Source: Candidatus Gastranaerophilales bacterium (lineage in GTDB: Bacteria > Cyanobacteriota > Vampirovibrionia > Gastranaerophilales > Gastranaerophilaceae). Taken from it: a DNA stretch of 64,000 nt. Where the stretch lies: contig CALVEB010000005.1 of NCBI GenBank assembly GCA_944326465.1, positions 29,951 through 93,950 on the forward strand, given 5' to 3'. The stretch's first letter is position 1. The number at the start of each line of letters is the position of its first letter. Positions 18,507-27,867 of the stretch are shown one piece after another. Both the position numbers and the translations under genes were made by a program. The notes beneath the pieces were generated by a model, which made no database searches, had not been told where the DNA came from, and saw only the letters and a program-made list of their open reading frames with translations.

Positions 18507-19230
18507 ATGTTTCGCCCCTGTCGTATTTTTCCATCTCAAGCTTTATTTCGATGTTTTCCATTGCAATTTGCGCAAGGTAATTACCTATTACTGATATATT
18601 CTGGAATACGAACATTGCGCAAATAAACAGCCAAACAGGGTTTGGTATCCCGAAAAATAAAACAAATATATATGTGATTGAGCCTAGAAATATAGCATTG
18701 GAAAGCAGTACAAGCGGTATCATAAATATTACGGCCATCATAATATCCGCACCGTAATCCGAAATAGCCTTTAAATTATACGCATCTTTGATTTTTAAGT
18801 CTTTAACATAAAGCAGGTAGCCTGTAAAAATTACTGATGAAAAAACACACCAGATAATTATTTTAAAAGCTGTATCAACTCCGGGATTAGGCAGTGTAAA
18901 TTTTGATGTAATAAATGATGCCAGCCATAAATTTACGAGCATTGTCGGACCTATTGCCATAAGAGTACGCAGGGCCTGACTTATAATTTTAAAAATATTC
19001 AACCCCGGAAAAATCTGGTTTTTATTATGTCTCACATTCGTCGTGCATATCGTAAGTGTACCGAGCATAAGTAAAAATGTAAATATCGCAAACAGCCAGA
19101 AAATAAATCCTGTGTTGTCACTTTCATACAGCACGTATGTTATATAAAGCGGTATTGCAAATAAAAAGTATTTTATAAAGGCATGATTATCACTGAAAGA
19201 TTCTTCGACTGCATCTTTTATTGAGGCCAT
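18499..19230 (-). CDS. Integral membrane protein, DUF4013-like
   Basis: 243 aa with about six hydrophobic segments: [76 protein letters not shown] and [16 protein letters not shown]. The layout is reminiscent of DUF4013/YIP1-type proteins, but no motif fixes this. It lies 97 nt downstream of the histidine kinase gene in the same direction, so it may be the tail of that transcript or have its own promoter. Function unknown. Confidence 0.65.
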   Translation of the reverse strand: MASIKDAVEESFSDNHAFIKYFLFAIPLYITYVLYESDNTGFIFWLFAIFTFLLMLGTLTICTTNVRHNKNQIFPGLNIFKIISQALRTLMAIGPTMLVNLWLASFITSKFTLPNPGVDTAFKIIIWCVFSSVIFTGYLLYVKDLKIKDAYNLKAISDYGADIMMAVIFMIPLVLLSNAIFLGSITYIFVLFFGIPNPVWLFICAMFVFQNISVIGNYLAQIAMENIEIKLEMEKYDRGETSI

Positions 19231-19327
19231 AATTAACTCCCATAATTAGTTCTATACAAATAATTATAATCTATTTTTATATAAAAATCAACCCCTTAAA
19301 TATAATTTTATTTCAAAATTCAATCAA

Positions 19328-20494
19328 TTATACCAGAGGAATTGAGACAACAAACTCTGAGCCTTTATCTTTTTCGCTGTTGACTTTTATAGTTCCGTCA
19401 TGCATTTTTACAAGTTCTCTGGTTATTGCAAGCCCGAGACCGGTTGACAGCATTGAATTTACATTTGAAATTTGTTCAAATTTTTCAAATATTTTTTCCT
19501 GATTTTCTTTTGCAATACCTATACCGTTATCTTTAACCGTAATTACGGCAAATCCATCAGTTTTATTGACTTTTATCCAGATATTACCGTTCTCCGGTGT
19601 ATATTTAATTGCATTACTTAAAAGATTAAAAAGTATTTGCTGAATTTTTTGATAATCTGCATTAATCTCTATATTTTCGATTTCCGTTGCAAGATCTATT
19701 TCTTTTTGTTCAGCCAGAGGCTTTATAATATTGCAGGTTTCAAGAACTGCTCTTGATATATCAAATTTACTCCTGTTAAGCTTGAGTGCACCTGCTTCTA
19801 TTTTTGATATATCAAGTATCTCATTTATCATGCCGAGAAGCATTATGCCTGAAGCCTGTATATCTGTTACAAATTCCTTCTGTTTATCATTTAATTTACC
19901 TGCCAGTTCTTTTACAAGCATTTCAGAATAGCAAAGTATTGAACTGAGCGGTGTCCGTATTTCATGGCTGACGTGTGAAAGGAAATTGGTCTTGACTTCC
20001 TCTGATTGTTTAATCTTTTTATTCTCGCTGTTTATTTCACTAATTCCTTCTTGCAGCGCTTTAATTTGCATGGCTATAATTTTGTTTATCTCGCGGTCTT
20101 TTGTAATATTCGCAATTATCGCGGCACAGCTGTTGAAAACCAGTTTATCATCCTCAGAAAAGTTACTGCCTTCAATTAACAGAATTCCAAAAAATGCATT
20201 TTTTATTTTTAACGGTGCGGCAAGATAACTTTCAATATTGTATTTTTTCATTAATACTGCGAAATCTTTATCTATTTGCCCCTTAAAAAGTTTTTGCGCA
20301 AGATTTTTATCCACAGGTATCGGATTCGTATTTATCTTGCTGTTAGCTGAATACTCAATTCTGATATCTTCCGGGCTGATGAAAAATATATAGCCAGAAT
20401 TAAAGCGAATTATTTTTCCCAACACATCAAATAATTCTTCATGCCGGTTTATATTATAAAATTCTGAAATATGTTCTAATGTATTTTTAAACAA
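19328..20494 (-). CDS. Cytoplasmic GAF-domain histidine kinase
   Basis: 388 aa. Residues 1-135 form a GAF-like sensor domain and about 140-170 a coiled coil. The HisKA domain has the phospho-acceptor His177 in SHVSHEIRTPLSS. The HATPase domain carries N-box NLLSNAIKY, G1 DNGIGI and G2 STGLGLAI. There is no membrane segment, so the signal is probably internal. No response regulator gene is adjacent; its partner must lie elsewhere. Its ATG abuts the stop codon of hpt, which suggests one transcript with hpt and tilS. Confidence 0.92.
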   Translation of the reverse strand: MFKNTLEHISEFYNINRHEELFDVLGKIIRFNSGYIFFISPEDIRIEYSANSKINTNPIPVDKNLAQKLFKGQIDKDFAVLMKKYNIESYLAAPLKIKNAFFGILLIEGSNFSEDDKLVFNSCAAIIANITKDREINKIIAMQIKALQEGISEINSENKKIKQSEEVKTNFLSHVSHEIRTPLSSILCYSEMLVKELAGKLNDKQKEFVTDIQASGIMLLGMINEILDISKIEAGALKLNRSKFDISRAVLETCNIIKPLAEQKEIDLATEIENIEINADYQKIQQILFNLLSNAIKYTPENGNIWIKVNKTDGFAVITVKDNGIGIAKENQEKIFEKFEQISNVNSMLSTGLGLAITRELVKMHDGTIKVNSEKDKGSEFVVSIPLV

Positions 20495-21031
20495 CTATTT
20501 AGCCTCAACATAACCTATATATCTTAAATTTCTATAGTAGCCTTCGTAATCAAGTCCGTAGCCAACGACAAATTTTTCATCAATTTCAAATCCGAAATAA
20601 TCAGGTTCAATTTCTGTTTTTCTGCAAACTTTTTTATCCAGCAGTGAACAGAATTTTGTAGATTTTGTCTTGAAATTGCAGTGCATAAAATCCATTAAAA
20701 ATTTAGCTGTCAATCCTGTATCAATAATATCTTCAATTATGAGTACATTTTTGTCGTTAAGATCCGGAAGCGAGATATCGACTGCATTAACCTTGCCGGA
20801 GGTAGAAAATGCAGTACCGTAGCTGGAAAGCCGGATAAATTCCATTTTTAGCGGCATATCTAAATGTTTTACAAGATCAACCGCAAACATAACCGCACCC
20901 TTTAGAACGCATATTGCATAAACTTCTTCACCCTTATAAAACTCATTGAGTTTTGACGCAATATCTTTGATTTTGTTTTGTATTTCATCTTCTGTAAACA
21001 GTATTTTTAAATCATCAATTTTAATGTCCAT
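20495..21031 (-). CDS. hpt: Hypoxanthine phosphoribosyltransferase
   Basis: 178 aa. Purine salvage enzyme that converts hypoxanthine or guanine plus PRPP to IMP or GMP. The PRPP loop is VLIIEDIIDTGLT. VCVLKGA-type sequence near residue 42 (AICVLKGAVMF) and the base-binding FVVGYGLDY near the C-terminus are typical. It lies 12 nt downstream of tilS, and the tilS-hpt order is widely conserved in bacteria, which supports both calls. Confidence 0.96.
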   Translation of the reverse strand: MDIKIDDLKILFTEDEIQNKIKDIASKLNEFYKGEEVYAICVLKGAVMFAVDLVKHLDMPLKMEFIRLSSYGTAFSTSGKVNAVDISLPDLNDKNVLIIEDIIDTGLTAKFLMDFMHCNFKTKSTKFCSLLDKKVCRKTEIEPDYFGFEIDEKFVVGYGLDYEGYYRNLRYIGYVEAK

Positions 21032-21043
21032 AATACCCTGCCT

Positions 21044-22345
21044 TTATTTTTTTATTAACGTTAACAAGTGTGTCGGTTGTTTAGTTACCTTAATTTTATC
21101 GCTTATTCCTAATCCGGCAGCCCAGAGAACTTCCTGCCCCGAGCACAAAAATAATAAATTATCCTTTTCGTGCTGCGGAATTTTTCTATTATTTAGATAT
21201 TTTTTTATTTTTTGTTTTCCGGCAGCCCCGAGCGGATAAATGTAATCACCATCCATTCTGTTTCTGAAAGTTAGCGGAAAATCAATTCCGCTTAAATCAA
21301 CGTATGCCATATTCAGATTATCAGACGGAAAGCGCTCTGGCATTAGCGTATATTTTTCTATTGTAAAATGCCAGTGCGCAATTTCATATTTACCACAATC
21401 AGGTATTTCAACATTTTCAAAATTATTTTCAAACTTTTGAATAGTACATATTTTTTGTGTATTTACAAAGAGCCAGAGATTGGTGGTAAGAGAAAGTGTG
21501 ACGCCTGATTTTGAAGTCTGGTTTTGTTCTATAAAATCAAGAAGCATTTCGATTTTTTCTTTATCGTAATCTATATCAGTGCTCCGCAAAAATTTATGTA
21601 TAATTCTTTTTTGCATTGCAGCATTGTACTGTAAAAAGGAAACAGGATTTAAGGTGCATAAATCAGGCAGTATGCTCTCAAGCATGGAGTTCTCATCAGC
21701 AGCAATTTTAGAAAGAGAATTCAGTGCCTGTTTCACGTCTTTATTAATATTTTCCAATACAGGCAAAATTTCATGCCTGATAAGATTACGTTTATATTTT
21801 GTATTATTATTTGAACTGTCATAGCATGGCGACAAATTATTCATCCAGCAATATTGCTCAATATCTTTTCTGTAAATATCAAGCATCGGGCGATAGAATA
21901 TATTGCGCTGTTCTTTTATACCTTCCAGACCGTATGTGCCGGTTCCTTTTATTATACGATAGAGGACTGTTTCAGCATTATCATCGGCATTATGCGCTGT
22001 TAATACGCATTCACTGTTAAACTTTTTTGCCGTACGTTTAAAAAAGTTATACCGTGCATTCCTTGCGGCAGTTTCAGTTTTATCAATATCATCTGAAAGA
22101 GTTTCCGAATAAAATTCAATATTGTTATCGTTGCAGAATTTTTCACATAACTTTTCATCAGCAAGGCTTTCTTCTCCCCGCCAGTTGTGATTCAAGTGTA
22201 TGGCTAGTGGCTTTAAGCCGAGTTTGTTAACTACGTCGAGCAGGCACATTGAATCGTAACCGCCTGAAAATGCCACAATAATTTTTTTGTTGAGTAAATT
22301 GTGTTCTGTCAGATATAATTTAATTTTTTCTGTGACATTATCCAT
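21044..22345 (-). CDS. tilS: tRNA(Ile)-lysidine synthase
   Basis: 433 aa. It converts C34 of the CAU-anticodon isoleucine tRNA to lysidine so that it reads AUA; essential in bacteria. The PP-loop SGGYDS is at residues 27-32. LTAHNADDNAETVLYRIIKGTG is the substrate-site motif, and a C-terminal TilS domain is present (DGDYIYPLGAAGKQKIKKYL). The variant Tyr in SGGYDS (usually V/P/A) is a small difference. It starts 3 nt after the Clp-N gene stop. Confidence 0.95.
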   Translation of the reverse strand: MDNVTEKIKLYLTEHNLLNKKIIVAFSGGYDSMCLLDVVNKLGLKPLAIHLNHNWRGEESLADEKLCEKFCNDNNIEFYSETLSDDIDKTETAARNARYNFFKRTAKKFNSECVLTAHNADDNAETVLYRIIKGTGTYGLEGIKEQRNIFYRPMLDIYRKDIEQYCWMNNLSPCYDSSNNNTKYKRNLIRHEILPVLENINKDVKQALNSLSKIAADENSMLESILPDLCTLNPVSFLQYNAAMQKRIIHKFLRSTDIDYDKEKIEMLLDFIEQNQTSKSGVTLSLTTNLWLFVNTQKICTIQKFENNFENVEIPDCGKYEIAHWHFTIEKYTLMPERFPSDNLNMAYVDLSGIDFPLTFRNRMDGDYIYPLGAAGKQKIKKYLNNRKIPQHEKDNLLFLCSGQEVLWAAGLGISDKIKVTKQPTHLLTLIKK

Positions 22346-22348
22346 ATA

Positions 22349-23695
22349 TTAGCGGTTTTGAAATTTTTTAATGCCTTCTCTAATCTCAACGGCATCAACG
22401 CCTAATTGTTCCAGCGCTTTCATCGCAAGACTTGAAGGTTCTGTTGTCAGAGCAAGAAGCATGTGTGCTGATTCGATTTTAGATTTGTTTTCTTTTTTAG
22501 CAAGTTCCCAGGCTGTTTCAAGCACGCGTTTTGCACGTTTTGTAAAAACAATTTCTTTATCAAAGTACTCATTGCCAAAACCTATAAGATTTTCTACGAC
22601 ATTTCTTGCTTCTTTTATGTTTATTTCCAGTTCCTTGAGCACCTCTGCTCCGATACCTGTTGCCTGCCCGATAATACCGAGAAGAAACATTTCTGTTCCG
22701 ACAATATTTCGGCCTAAGCGTCTTGCTTCTTCTTTGGCAAGTCTTAAAATAGTAAGGGTTTCCGGCATCTGCTTTTCTATTGGCTTTATAATACTATGTG
22801 CAAGGTCGTCATCATTTATTTTCAATTCTTTAAATATATCATAAGCAACTCCGCGTTTCGTTTTGAGAACACCGAGAACAATATGCTCCGGCAGTACAAC
22901 AGAGGAGCCCAATTCTTTTGCCGTTTGCAGTGCCATATTCATAATCCTGAATGCATTTGGCGTAAATATAATCTGGCGTTCCTCATACTCAGATTGGCGG
23001 GATTGAATATTTGCCAGTTTTTCATCAAATGCCGTTTCCGTAATTCCGTATTTTGCCATAATTTGCGAAATTTCAGAATCTTTATCTTCCAGAATAGATG
23101 AAATAATCTGCTCTGTACCAAGGATTTCATAGTTAGAGGTTGAAAGTTTGGCAACGGCTCTATGCAAGACCTTAGAGGCTTCTTCGCTGTCAAACAAAAT
23201 ATCTGCATCCTGTGATTTTTCTTCTGTTTCTTTATTTTCGTCTATTTCCGGATGGTAGAGACGGCGTGTCTTTTTCTGTACAAGTTTTTCAAGCAAGGTG
23301 CGTGATTTTTCTATATCAAATCCTAATTTTTTGAGGATTTTTACGGAATTTGAGCCGGCATCACTAATCAGTGCCAGAAATAAATGTTCATACAGAATCG
23401 TTGGGTTGCCTGATTTATTTGCAAGATCAAGTGTATTTTTCAATAACTCTTTATATTCATTGCTGAAAATCAGGTTTGTCTGGCTGCTTTGCGGCACTGT
23501 TTGTTTTAATTCACGTTCAATATCGTCCGGTGTAATATGGTATGATTTAAAAATCATCAAAGAGATGCCTCTGGCTTCTTTTGCAAGTGCCAGCAAAAGA
23601 TGTTCAGGCATTATACAGGATGAATTTAACGCTTTTGCAACCTTCTGTGATTCTATTACAACATTTGTAGCTTTTTCCGTAAATTTTTCAAACAA
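22349..23695 (-). CDS. Three tandem Clp-N domains, no AAA+ ATPase
   Basis: 448 aa. It starts like ClpC (MFEKFTEKATNVVIESQKVA) with MPEHLLLAL, but instead of AAA+ modules it carries further Clp-N repeats. I count six repeat units forming three domains. Examples are ILGTEQIISSIL near 205, VLPEHIVLGVLKTKRGVAYDI near 270, IVGTEMFLLGIIGQATGIGAEV near 345 and SAHMLLALTTEPSSLAM near 420. No Walker motifs are present. Clp-N domains bind adaptors and substrates such as phospho-arginine proteins, so a free-standing triple version suggests a decoy, scaffold or adaptor. It is embedded in the ruvX-tilS cluster. Confidence 0.85.
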   Translation of the reverse strand: MFEKFTEKATNVVIESQKVAKALNSSCIMPEHLLLALAKEARGISLMIFKSYHITPDDIERELKQTVPQSSQTNLIFSNEYKELLKNTLDLANKSGNPTILYEHLFLALISDAGSNSVKILKKLGFDIEKSRTLLEKLVQKKTRRLYHPEIDENKETEEKSQDADILFDSEEASKVLHRAVAKLSTSNYEILGTEQIISSILEDKDSEISQIMAKYGITETAFDEKLANIQSRQSEYEERQIIFTPNAFRIMNMALQTAKELGSSVVLPEHIVLGVLKTKRGVAYDIFKELKINDDDLAHSIIKPIEKQMPETLTILRLAKEEARRLGRNIVGTEMFLLGIIGQATGIGAEVLKELEINIKEARNVVENLIGFGNEYFDKEIVFTKRAKRVLETAWELAKKENKSKIESAHMLLALTTEPSSLAMKALEQLGVDAVEIREGIKKFQNR

Positions 23696-23696
23696 A

Positions 23697-23966
23697 TTAT
23701 TCTTCCTCGTCTTCTAAACTTTCAACATACGCAGCAACTTTTTCAAATTCAGCATCATCATCTATTGTTTCAAAAAGATAATCTTCGCCGTCTTTCAGCA
23801 ATCGCATCAAAACAAGTTCATCATCTTCGCCTTCCTGCGCTTCTGTCGGAAGAAGAAGTGCGTATTCCTGACTATCTACTTCAACAATATCAAATAATTC
23901 AAATTTGATTACATTGCCTTCTTCATCAATAGTTTCAATTAATTGATTGTCTTCAAAATTTTCCAT
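23697..23966 (-). CDS. DUF1292 family acidic protein
   Basis: 89 aa and very acidic. The core TIDEEGNVIKFELFDIVEVDSQEYALLLP is the DUF1292 (YrzB) pattern, and the adjacent gene is ruvX/yqgF, as in many Firmicutes and cyanobacteria. Function is unknown in the family. It overlaps or abuts neighbours closely (15 nt from ruvX; the Clp-N gene begins 1 nt after its stop), so it is part of one operon. Confidence 0.85.
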   Translation of the reverse strand: MENFEDNQLIETIDEEGNVIKFELFDIVEVDSQEYALLLPTEAQEGEDDELVLMRLLKDGEDYLFETIDDDAEFEKVAAYVESLEDEEE

Positions 23967-23981
23967 TGCATTGTCCTTTCA

Positions 23982-24383
23982 TTATTTTCTGCTTAGATAC
24001 TGTTCCAGTATAATACGTGCGCTTTCTATATCAATTAGGCCTTTATTTTTGCGAAAGTCTATTTTTCTGCTTCGTAAATTTTCTTCAGCCAAATCAGAAG
24101 TCAGCCTTTCATCCTCATAAATTATATCATAATTCTGTAATTTTGACGAAAAATTTTTGCAATCTTCAGCCTGCGAGCCCAGAGTTCCGTCCATATTGTA
24201 AGGGATACCGACTACTATTTCTTTAACATTATTCTCTTTTGCTATTCTTTGAATTTCTTCAAGAGCCTTATTCTCAGGTTCTCTTGCAATGCAGCTGTAT
24301 CCGTCTGCAAGTATATGAAGATAGTCGCTCAGCGCAACACCTATTCTTTTTGTTCCAATATCAAGCCCCATTATCTTATACAT
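23982..24383 (-). CDS. ruvX: RuvX/YqgF Holliday-junction resolvase-like nuclease
   Basis: 133 aa. RNase H-fold protein, linked to pre-16S rRNA maturation and recombination. The fold starts GLDIGTKRIGVALSD, with the catalytic Asp in GLDIG. VVGIPYNMDGTLG, YEDERLTS and the final D-x-x-SA (IDIESARIILEQYL) supply the other acidic residues. I chose the ATG at 24383, whose A is shared with the upstream TAA (TAATG coupling); a start four codons earlier lies inside the upstream gene. Confidence 0.93.
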   Translation of the reverse strand: MYKIMGLDIGTKRIGVALSDYLHILADGYSCIAREPENKALEEIQRIAKENNVKEIVVGIPYNMDGTLGSQAEDCKNFSSKLQNYDIIYEDERLTSDLAEENLRSRKIDFRKNKGLIDIESARIILEQYLSRK

Positions 24384-25984
24384 TATTTTACCCACTTACT
24401 TTCTATTTCCGATACAATATCGGTCAGCTGTCCCTGTGTAAATATGCTTGTATCGTTATTGTATAACATCGTAAAATAGTACTCATACAGGCTTTTTCTC
24501 ATTACGAATTTAAAGAAAAATTCTTTATATGTGTTATCGTAATAAATATTATAAAGGATTTCAGCCTCACGCACGGAGCCCGTAATAAGTTTCAGGTATG
24601 CACAATTAAGAAGGCGTGAACTCCATATATTTTTTTCATCCTGATAAAAAATAGTATCGGTATTTTTATCAACAACGCTGTCAAAATCAACCTGCTTGCC
24701 GCTTTTAATCTCTTCATTAAGAGTATCAAGAAATTCTTCAAATTCATCGCTGTATTGCGCGTCTAAAAACCAGTGAACCATAAAATCCGCATTAAGAACT
24801 GAATTAAACTCATCCATTGTTAATTCGTGTTTATCCAACATGTTATCAAGAATAGTTTTTAACGGTTTCGCATCGTACTCTATATCAGACATCAGACTTT
24901 TCCAGCAGACATATTCATAAGGCAAAAGCCAGTTCTTTGTTCTTTGGGAAATCATTTCTGCGTTATAAAGAATAGTACGGAAGGTTTCAGGAGATATTTC
25001 AAGCGATTTTTCTTCGCGGTAAAATCTGTCAATAATAGTGTCGCATTCAAATTTAGAAAGCTCATTAAACCCGAAACAATCCTTGATCCCGTAGTAATCA
25101 TTTATTACAATTGCTACAAACTGTATTTTGAAATTTTCGTTAATTCTTGAAAAAATCATTGCCTGATTGCCCTGTCCGTCAGGATAGGTAATGTTCAATC
25201 TGTATGGGCGGGAAGATTTTAAAAGATTTTTATAAAATTCAAGTGAATTGTCATTTCTTATTCCAGCAAGTTTAAGCATCGAAAGATTTTTTTTAACAAG
25301 CGGTTTTATTTCGTCTGTCACAAAATTCAGTGACATATTCAGCGCGTGAAATGCGAGCGCGGAACGGGATTCTCCGAGAATTGAAAGTGCTTCTTTCCCG
25401 ACCTCACTATCCGGTTGAGATAAAAACACAGGAATAAGAATATTAGCAAGTTCATCACCTGAATAGTCGCTATGAAGTGATTTTAGCAGTGTGATTTTAT
25501 CCTCTGTAGACAGTGCCTGAATAAAATCAAGAAAATCTATTTGCACCTCGGGATTAATAATTGCTTTATCCAGAAGTTTACGGGTGTCCATATCGACAAG
25601 TTCATCTGTATTAATATATTCTTCGCATTCTTCGTATGACCATTCAGAATCTATTTCTCTTAAAAAATCCAGAGCAAATATTTTCATGGCGTTTGTTGTC
25701 AAGTTGCTTTTTATAATCCCCCACAGGTGATTGGTAAGTTCTTCAGGTTTTGTATAACGCTGCAATAAAAATTTTACAATTCCTTCATTTTCAGGCTTAA
25801 TATTAGGTAATTCTTTAAAAAGCAGCTTAACAATTATATTCTTGTCATTTTGCAGATCAAGCGTGCGGTAATGAATTTCAAAACCTGCAAAATCTCCAGC
25901 ATCGTGAAGTTTAGAAATAATGCTGGTTATTTCTGCTTTAAGTTCAAAAGGATTTAATTGTTTCACACTGCTGTCATTTATCAT
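24383..25984 (-). CDS. HEAT-like helical repeat protein, unknown function
   Basis: 533 aa, soluble and strongly helical. Residues about 50-260 consist of paired helices of roughly 35-40 residues (for example LTTNAMKIFALDFLREID and SEVGKEALSILGESRSALAFHAL), suggesting HEAT or ARM repeats. The C-terminal half contains no recognised motif. It overlaps the upstream zinc-finger gene by 4 bp and the ruvX start by 1 bp, so it is translationally coupled to both. The neighbouring Clp-type domains hint at a protein-interaction role, which is inference only. Confidence 0.7.
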   Translation of the reverse strand: MINDSSVKQLNPFELKAEITSIISKLHDAGDFAGFEIHYRTLDLQNDKNIIVKLLFKELPNIKPENEGIVKFLLQRYTKPEELTNHLWGIIKSNLTTNAMKIFALDFLREIDSEWSYEECEEYINTDELVDMDTRKLLDKAIINPEVQIDFLDFIQALSTEDKITLLKSLHSDYSGDELANILIPVFLSQPDSEVGKEALSILGESRSALAFHALNMSLNFVTDEIKPLVKKNLSMLKLAGIRNDNSLEFYKNLLKSSRPYRLNITYPDGQGNQAMIFSRINENFKIQFVAIVINDYYGIKDCFGFNELSKFECDTIIDRFYREEKSLEISPETFRTILYNAEMISQRTKNWLLPYEYVCWKSLMSDIEYDAKPLKTILDNMLDKHELTMDEFNSVLNADFMVHWFLDAQYSDEFEEFLDTLNEEIKSGKQVDFDSVVDKNTDTIFYQDEKNIWSSRLLNCAYLKLITGSVREAEILYNIYYDNTYKEFFFKFVMRKSLYEYYFTMLYNNDTSIFTQGQLTDIVSEIESKWVK

Positions 25985-26259
25985 TTTCTGGCTTTACCCC
26001 AAAAAGCGTCAAGAATTTGCTGCGCTTCTGCAGACGGCATTCTGTCATTTAATATCAGGTACTGTACTGCGATCATTGCGCATTCAGAACATATATTAAC
26101 CCCCGGGCCTTTAACCATTTTTAAAACCTGAGTATTTGGCCTGTGGCAAAAACTGCAATATACAAGTTCATCTTCACCTGTTTCGTTATGATGAGACTGT
26201 TTTTCTTTTGCGTCTTTGTGTTTTGCGGCTCCTAATTTAACAACTTTTTCTTCAGACAT
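25981..26259 (-). CDS. Free-standing ClpX-type zinc finger protein
   Basis: 92 aa. A charged N-terminus (1-30) is followed by YCSFCHRPNTQVLKMVKGPG and ICSEC, with Cys35, Cys38, Cys57 and Cys60. This is the spacing and consensus of the ClpX zinc-binding domain (CSFC-x18-CDEC), which dimerises and binds adaptors. No AAA+ domain follows; the protein ends after a short helix. AAAGGAG precedes the ATG. It is the first gene of the cluster that also encodes the triple Clp-N protein. Confidence 0.85.
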   Translation of the reverse strand: MSEEKVVKLGAAKHKDAKEKQSHHNETGEDELVYCSFCHRPNTQVLKMVKGPGVNICSECAMIAVQYLILNDRMPSAEAQQILDAFWGKARK

Positions 26260-26368
26260 GGATGTACTCCTTTTTAGTAATTGTAACTTAAATTTATAAA
26301 ATTTGCCAAATTTGTTACCTTATTTTATAATTATAGTTACAAATATATAAGATGAGGGTGATGATAGC

Positions 26369-26956
26369 ATGAAAAAATTATTTTTGCTACTTAGTGTACT
26401 TTTAATTTCCGTTATTACAACAGCATGCATAAATAATCTGGCAGTACAGGAACTTAACAATAAAGCGCAGGTCTTTATGAACGAGGGGGATTACCAGAAT
26501 GCGATAGAGCGCTTAAAATCAAGTATTGATTTAGACCCGTCGGTTTTTGAATCTCATTATAATCTTGCTGTTGCCTATACAAAGGCCGAAGATTATGCTA
26601 ACGCAATAAAAGTTTATAACGATGCTATTAAACTCAAACCTGATTTCCCTGATACTTATTATTCACTGGCTGTATGTGAAGAAAATCTTGCCGGAGATCT
26701 TATCAATGCATTTGTGCATATTGATGATAACGGTAATATAGTTAAAAATCCGCCGGCAGATGAAACTGATATTCAAGAAGCTATTGTTAACGAAAAAGAC
26801 AAAACTTATGCTCAGGAACTCTTAAAAAGTGCAGTAAATCATTATCAGTTGTATCTTGATAAATCACCTTCTGCAGCGGATGCAGAAGATGTAAAGGCAA
26901 AAATCGATAACCTTAATGAAAAAATATCTGAATATTCTCGTCCGGAGGCTGAGTAG
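26369..26956 (+). CDS. TPR lipoprotein
   Basis: 195 aa. Signal peptide with lipobox ITTAC (Cys20), so it should be exported and lipid-modified. TPR units lie at about residues 28-62 (AQVFMNEGDYQNAIERLKSS) and 62-96 (ESHYNLAVAYTKAEDYANAI), with a third diverged unit later. It directly precedes lgt, the enzyme that modifies its own cysteine, and overlaps it by 1 bp. Likely a scaffold on the outer face of a membrane. Confidence 0.88.
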   Translation: MKKLFLLLSVLLISVITTACINNLAVQELNNKAQVFMNEGDYQNAIERLKSSIDLDPSVFESHYNLAVAYTKAEDYANAIKVYNDAIKLKPDFPDTYYSLAVCEENLAGDLINAFVHIDDNGNIVKNPPADETDIQEAIVNEKDKTYAQELLKSAVNHYQLYLDKSPSAADAEDVKAKIDNLNEKISEYSRPEAE

Positions 26957-27744
26957 TGCTTGCGTCGCCCGGTGATGTTGCCTTTTCTCTTGCCGGCATG
27001 CCTGTATATTATTATGGATTAATTCTGGCTGCAGCAGCTTTTACGGGTTTTTATACTGCATATAAACTCTACGCTAAATTTTTCAACCCTCAAAAAGCAG
27101 AAAAAATACTTGATATGGCGCCTGTACTTATACTTGCCGGTATTGCCGGAGCCCGTTTGTATTATTGCGCTGTGAACTATTCTTATTATAGTGTTCATCC
27201 GCTTGAAATACTTAATATACGTCAGGGCGGATTGTCTATTCACGGCATGATTTTAGGCGGCATTATTGCTTTGTATTTTTGCGTTAAATATTACAAAATC
27301 GACTTTTTGCGCACTCTTGATGTAATGGCATGCGGCACTGCTCTTGCACAGGCAATAGGGCGCTGGGGCAACTTCTTTAATTCAGAAGCTTTTGGCTTGC
27401 CGACAAATCTGCCATGGAAATTGTATATTCCTGTATCGCAGCGTCCGCAGGAGTTTATCGGATATGAATACTTTCATCCGACTTTTTTGTACGAAAGCCT
27501 GTTGGATATACTGATTTTTTTCGTTTTAATAGTGTTTTTAAAGCGTTTTTCATCAAATAAAGGGCTTGTATTCGGAATCTATCTTATACTATATTCATTT
27601 GCCCGAATAGGCGTTGAATATTTGCGCGTAGACAGTGTTTTGAATATATTCGGAGTGCCGGTTGCACAGTGGGTTTCTGTTTTACTTATAATCTTTGCCT
27701 TTTTCTACTTAGGCGCTATAGTTTATAGGGATAATCACTCTTAA
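26956..27744 (+). CDS. lgt: Prolipoprotein diacylglyceryl transferase
   Basis: 262 aa. It attaches diacylglycerol to the lipobox cysteine of preproteins at the cytoplasmic membrane. Seven hydrophobic segments are visible. The Lgt signature is GRWGNFFNSEAFG, with HGMILGG upstream and YLRVD near the end. The start is GTG at 26956, set by GGAGG at 26944-26948; it overlaps the TAG of the lipoprotein gene by 1 bp. Confidence 0.95.
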   Translation: MLASPGDVAFSLAGMPVYYYGLILAAAAFTGFYTAYKLYAKFFNPQKAEKILDMAPVLILAGIAGARLYYCAVNYSYYSVHPLEILNIRQGGLSIHGMILGGIIALYFCVKYYKIDFLRTLDVMACGTALAQAIGRWGNFFNSEAFGLPTNLPWKLYIPVSQRPQEFIGYEYFHPTFLYESLLDILIFFVLIVFLKRFSSNKGLVFGIYLILYSFARIGVEYLRVDSVLNIFGVPVAQWVSVLLIIFAFFYLGAIVYRDNHS

Positions 27745-27867
27745 ATTCCCAGTTGTCAAACTGTAAAAGGGCTGTACAATCGTATGGAGGACTTTTGCTG
27801 ATTGTCTCAATGTTAAGGTAAAAGATTTAATTGATTTTTAGTTTTGTTTTACAGATAATATTTAATT

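Noticed and set aside
22349..23695. ClpC/ClpB chaperone
   Set aside because: Only Clp-N repeats are present; there are no Walker A/B motifs and the protein ends at 448 aa.
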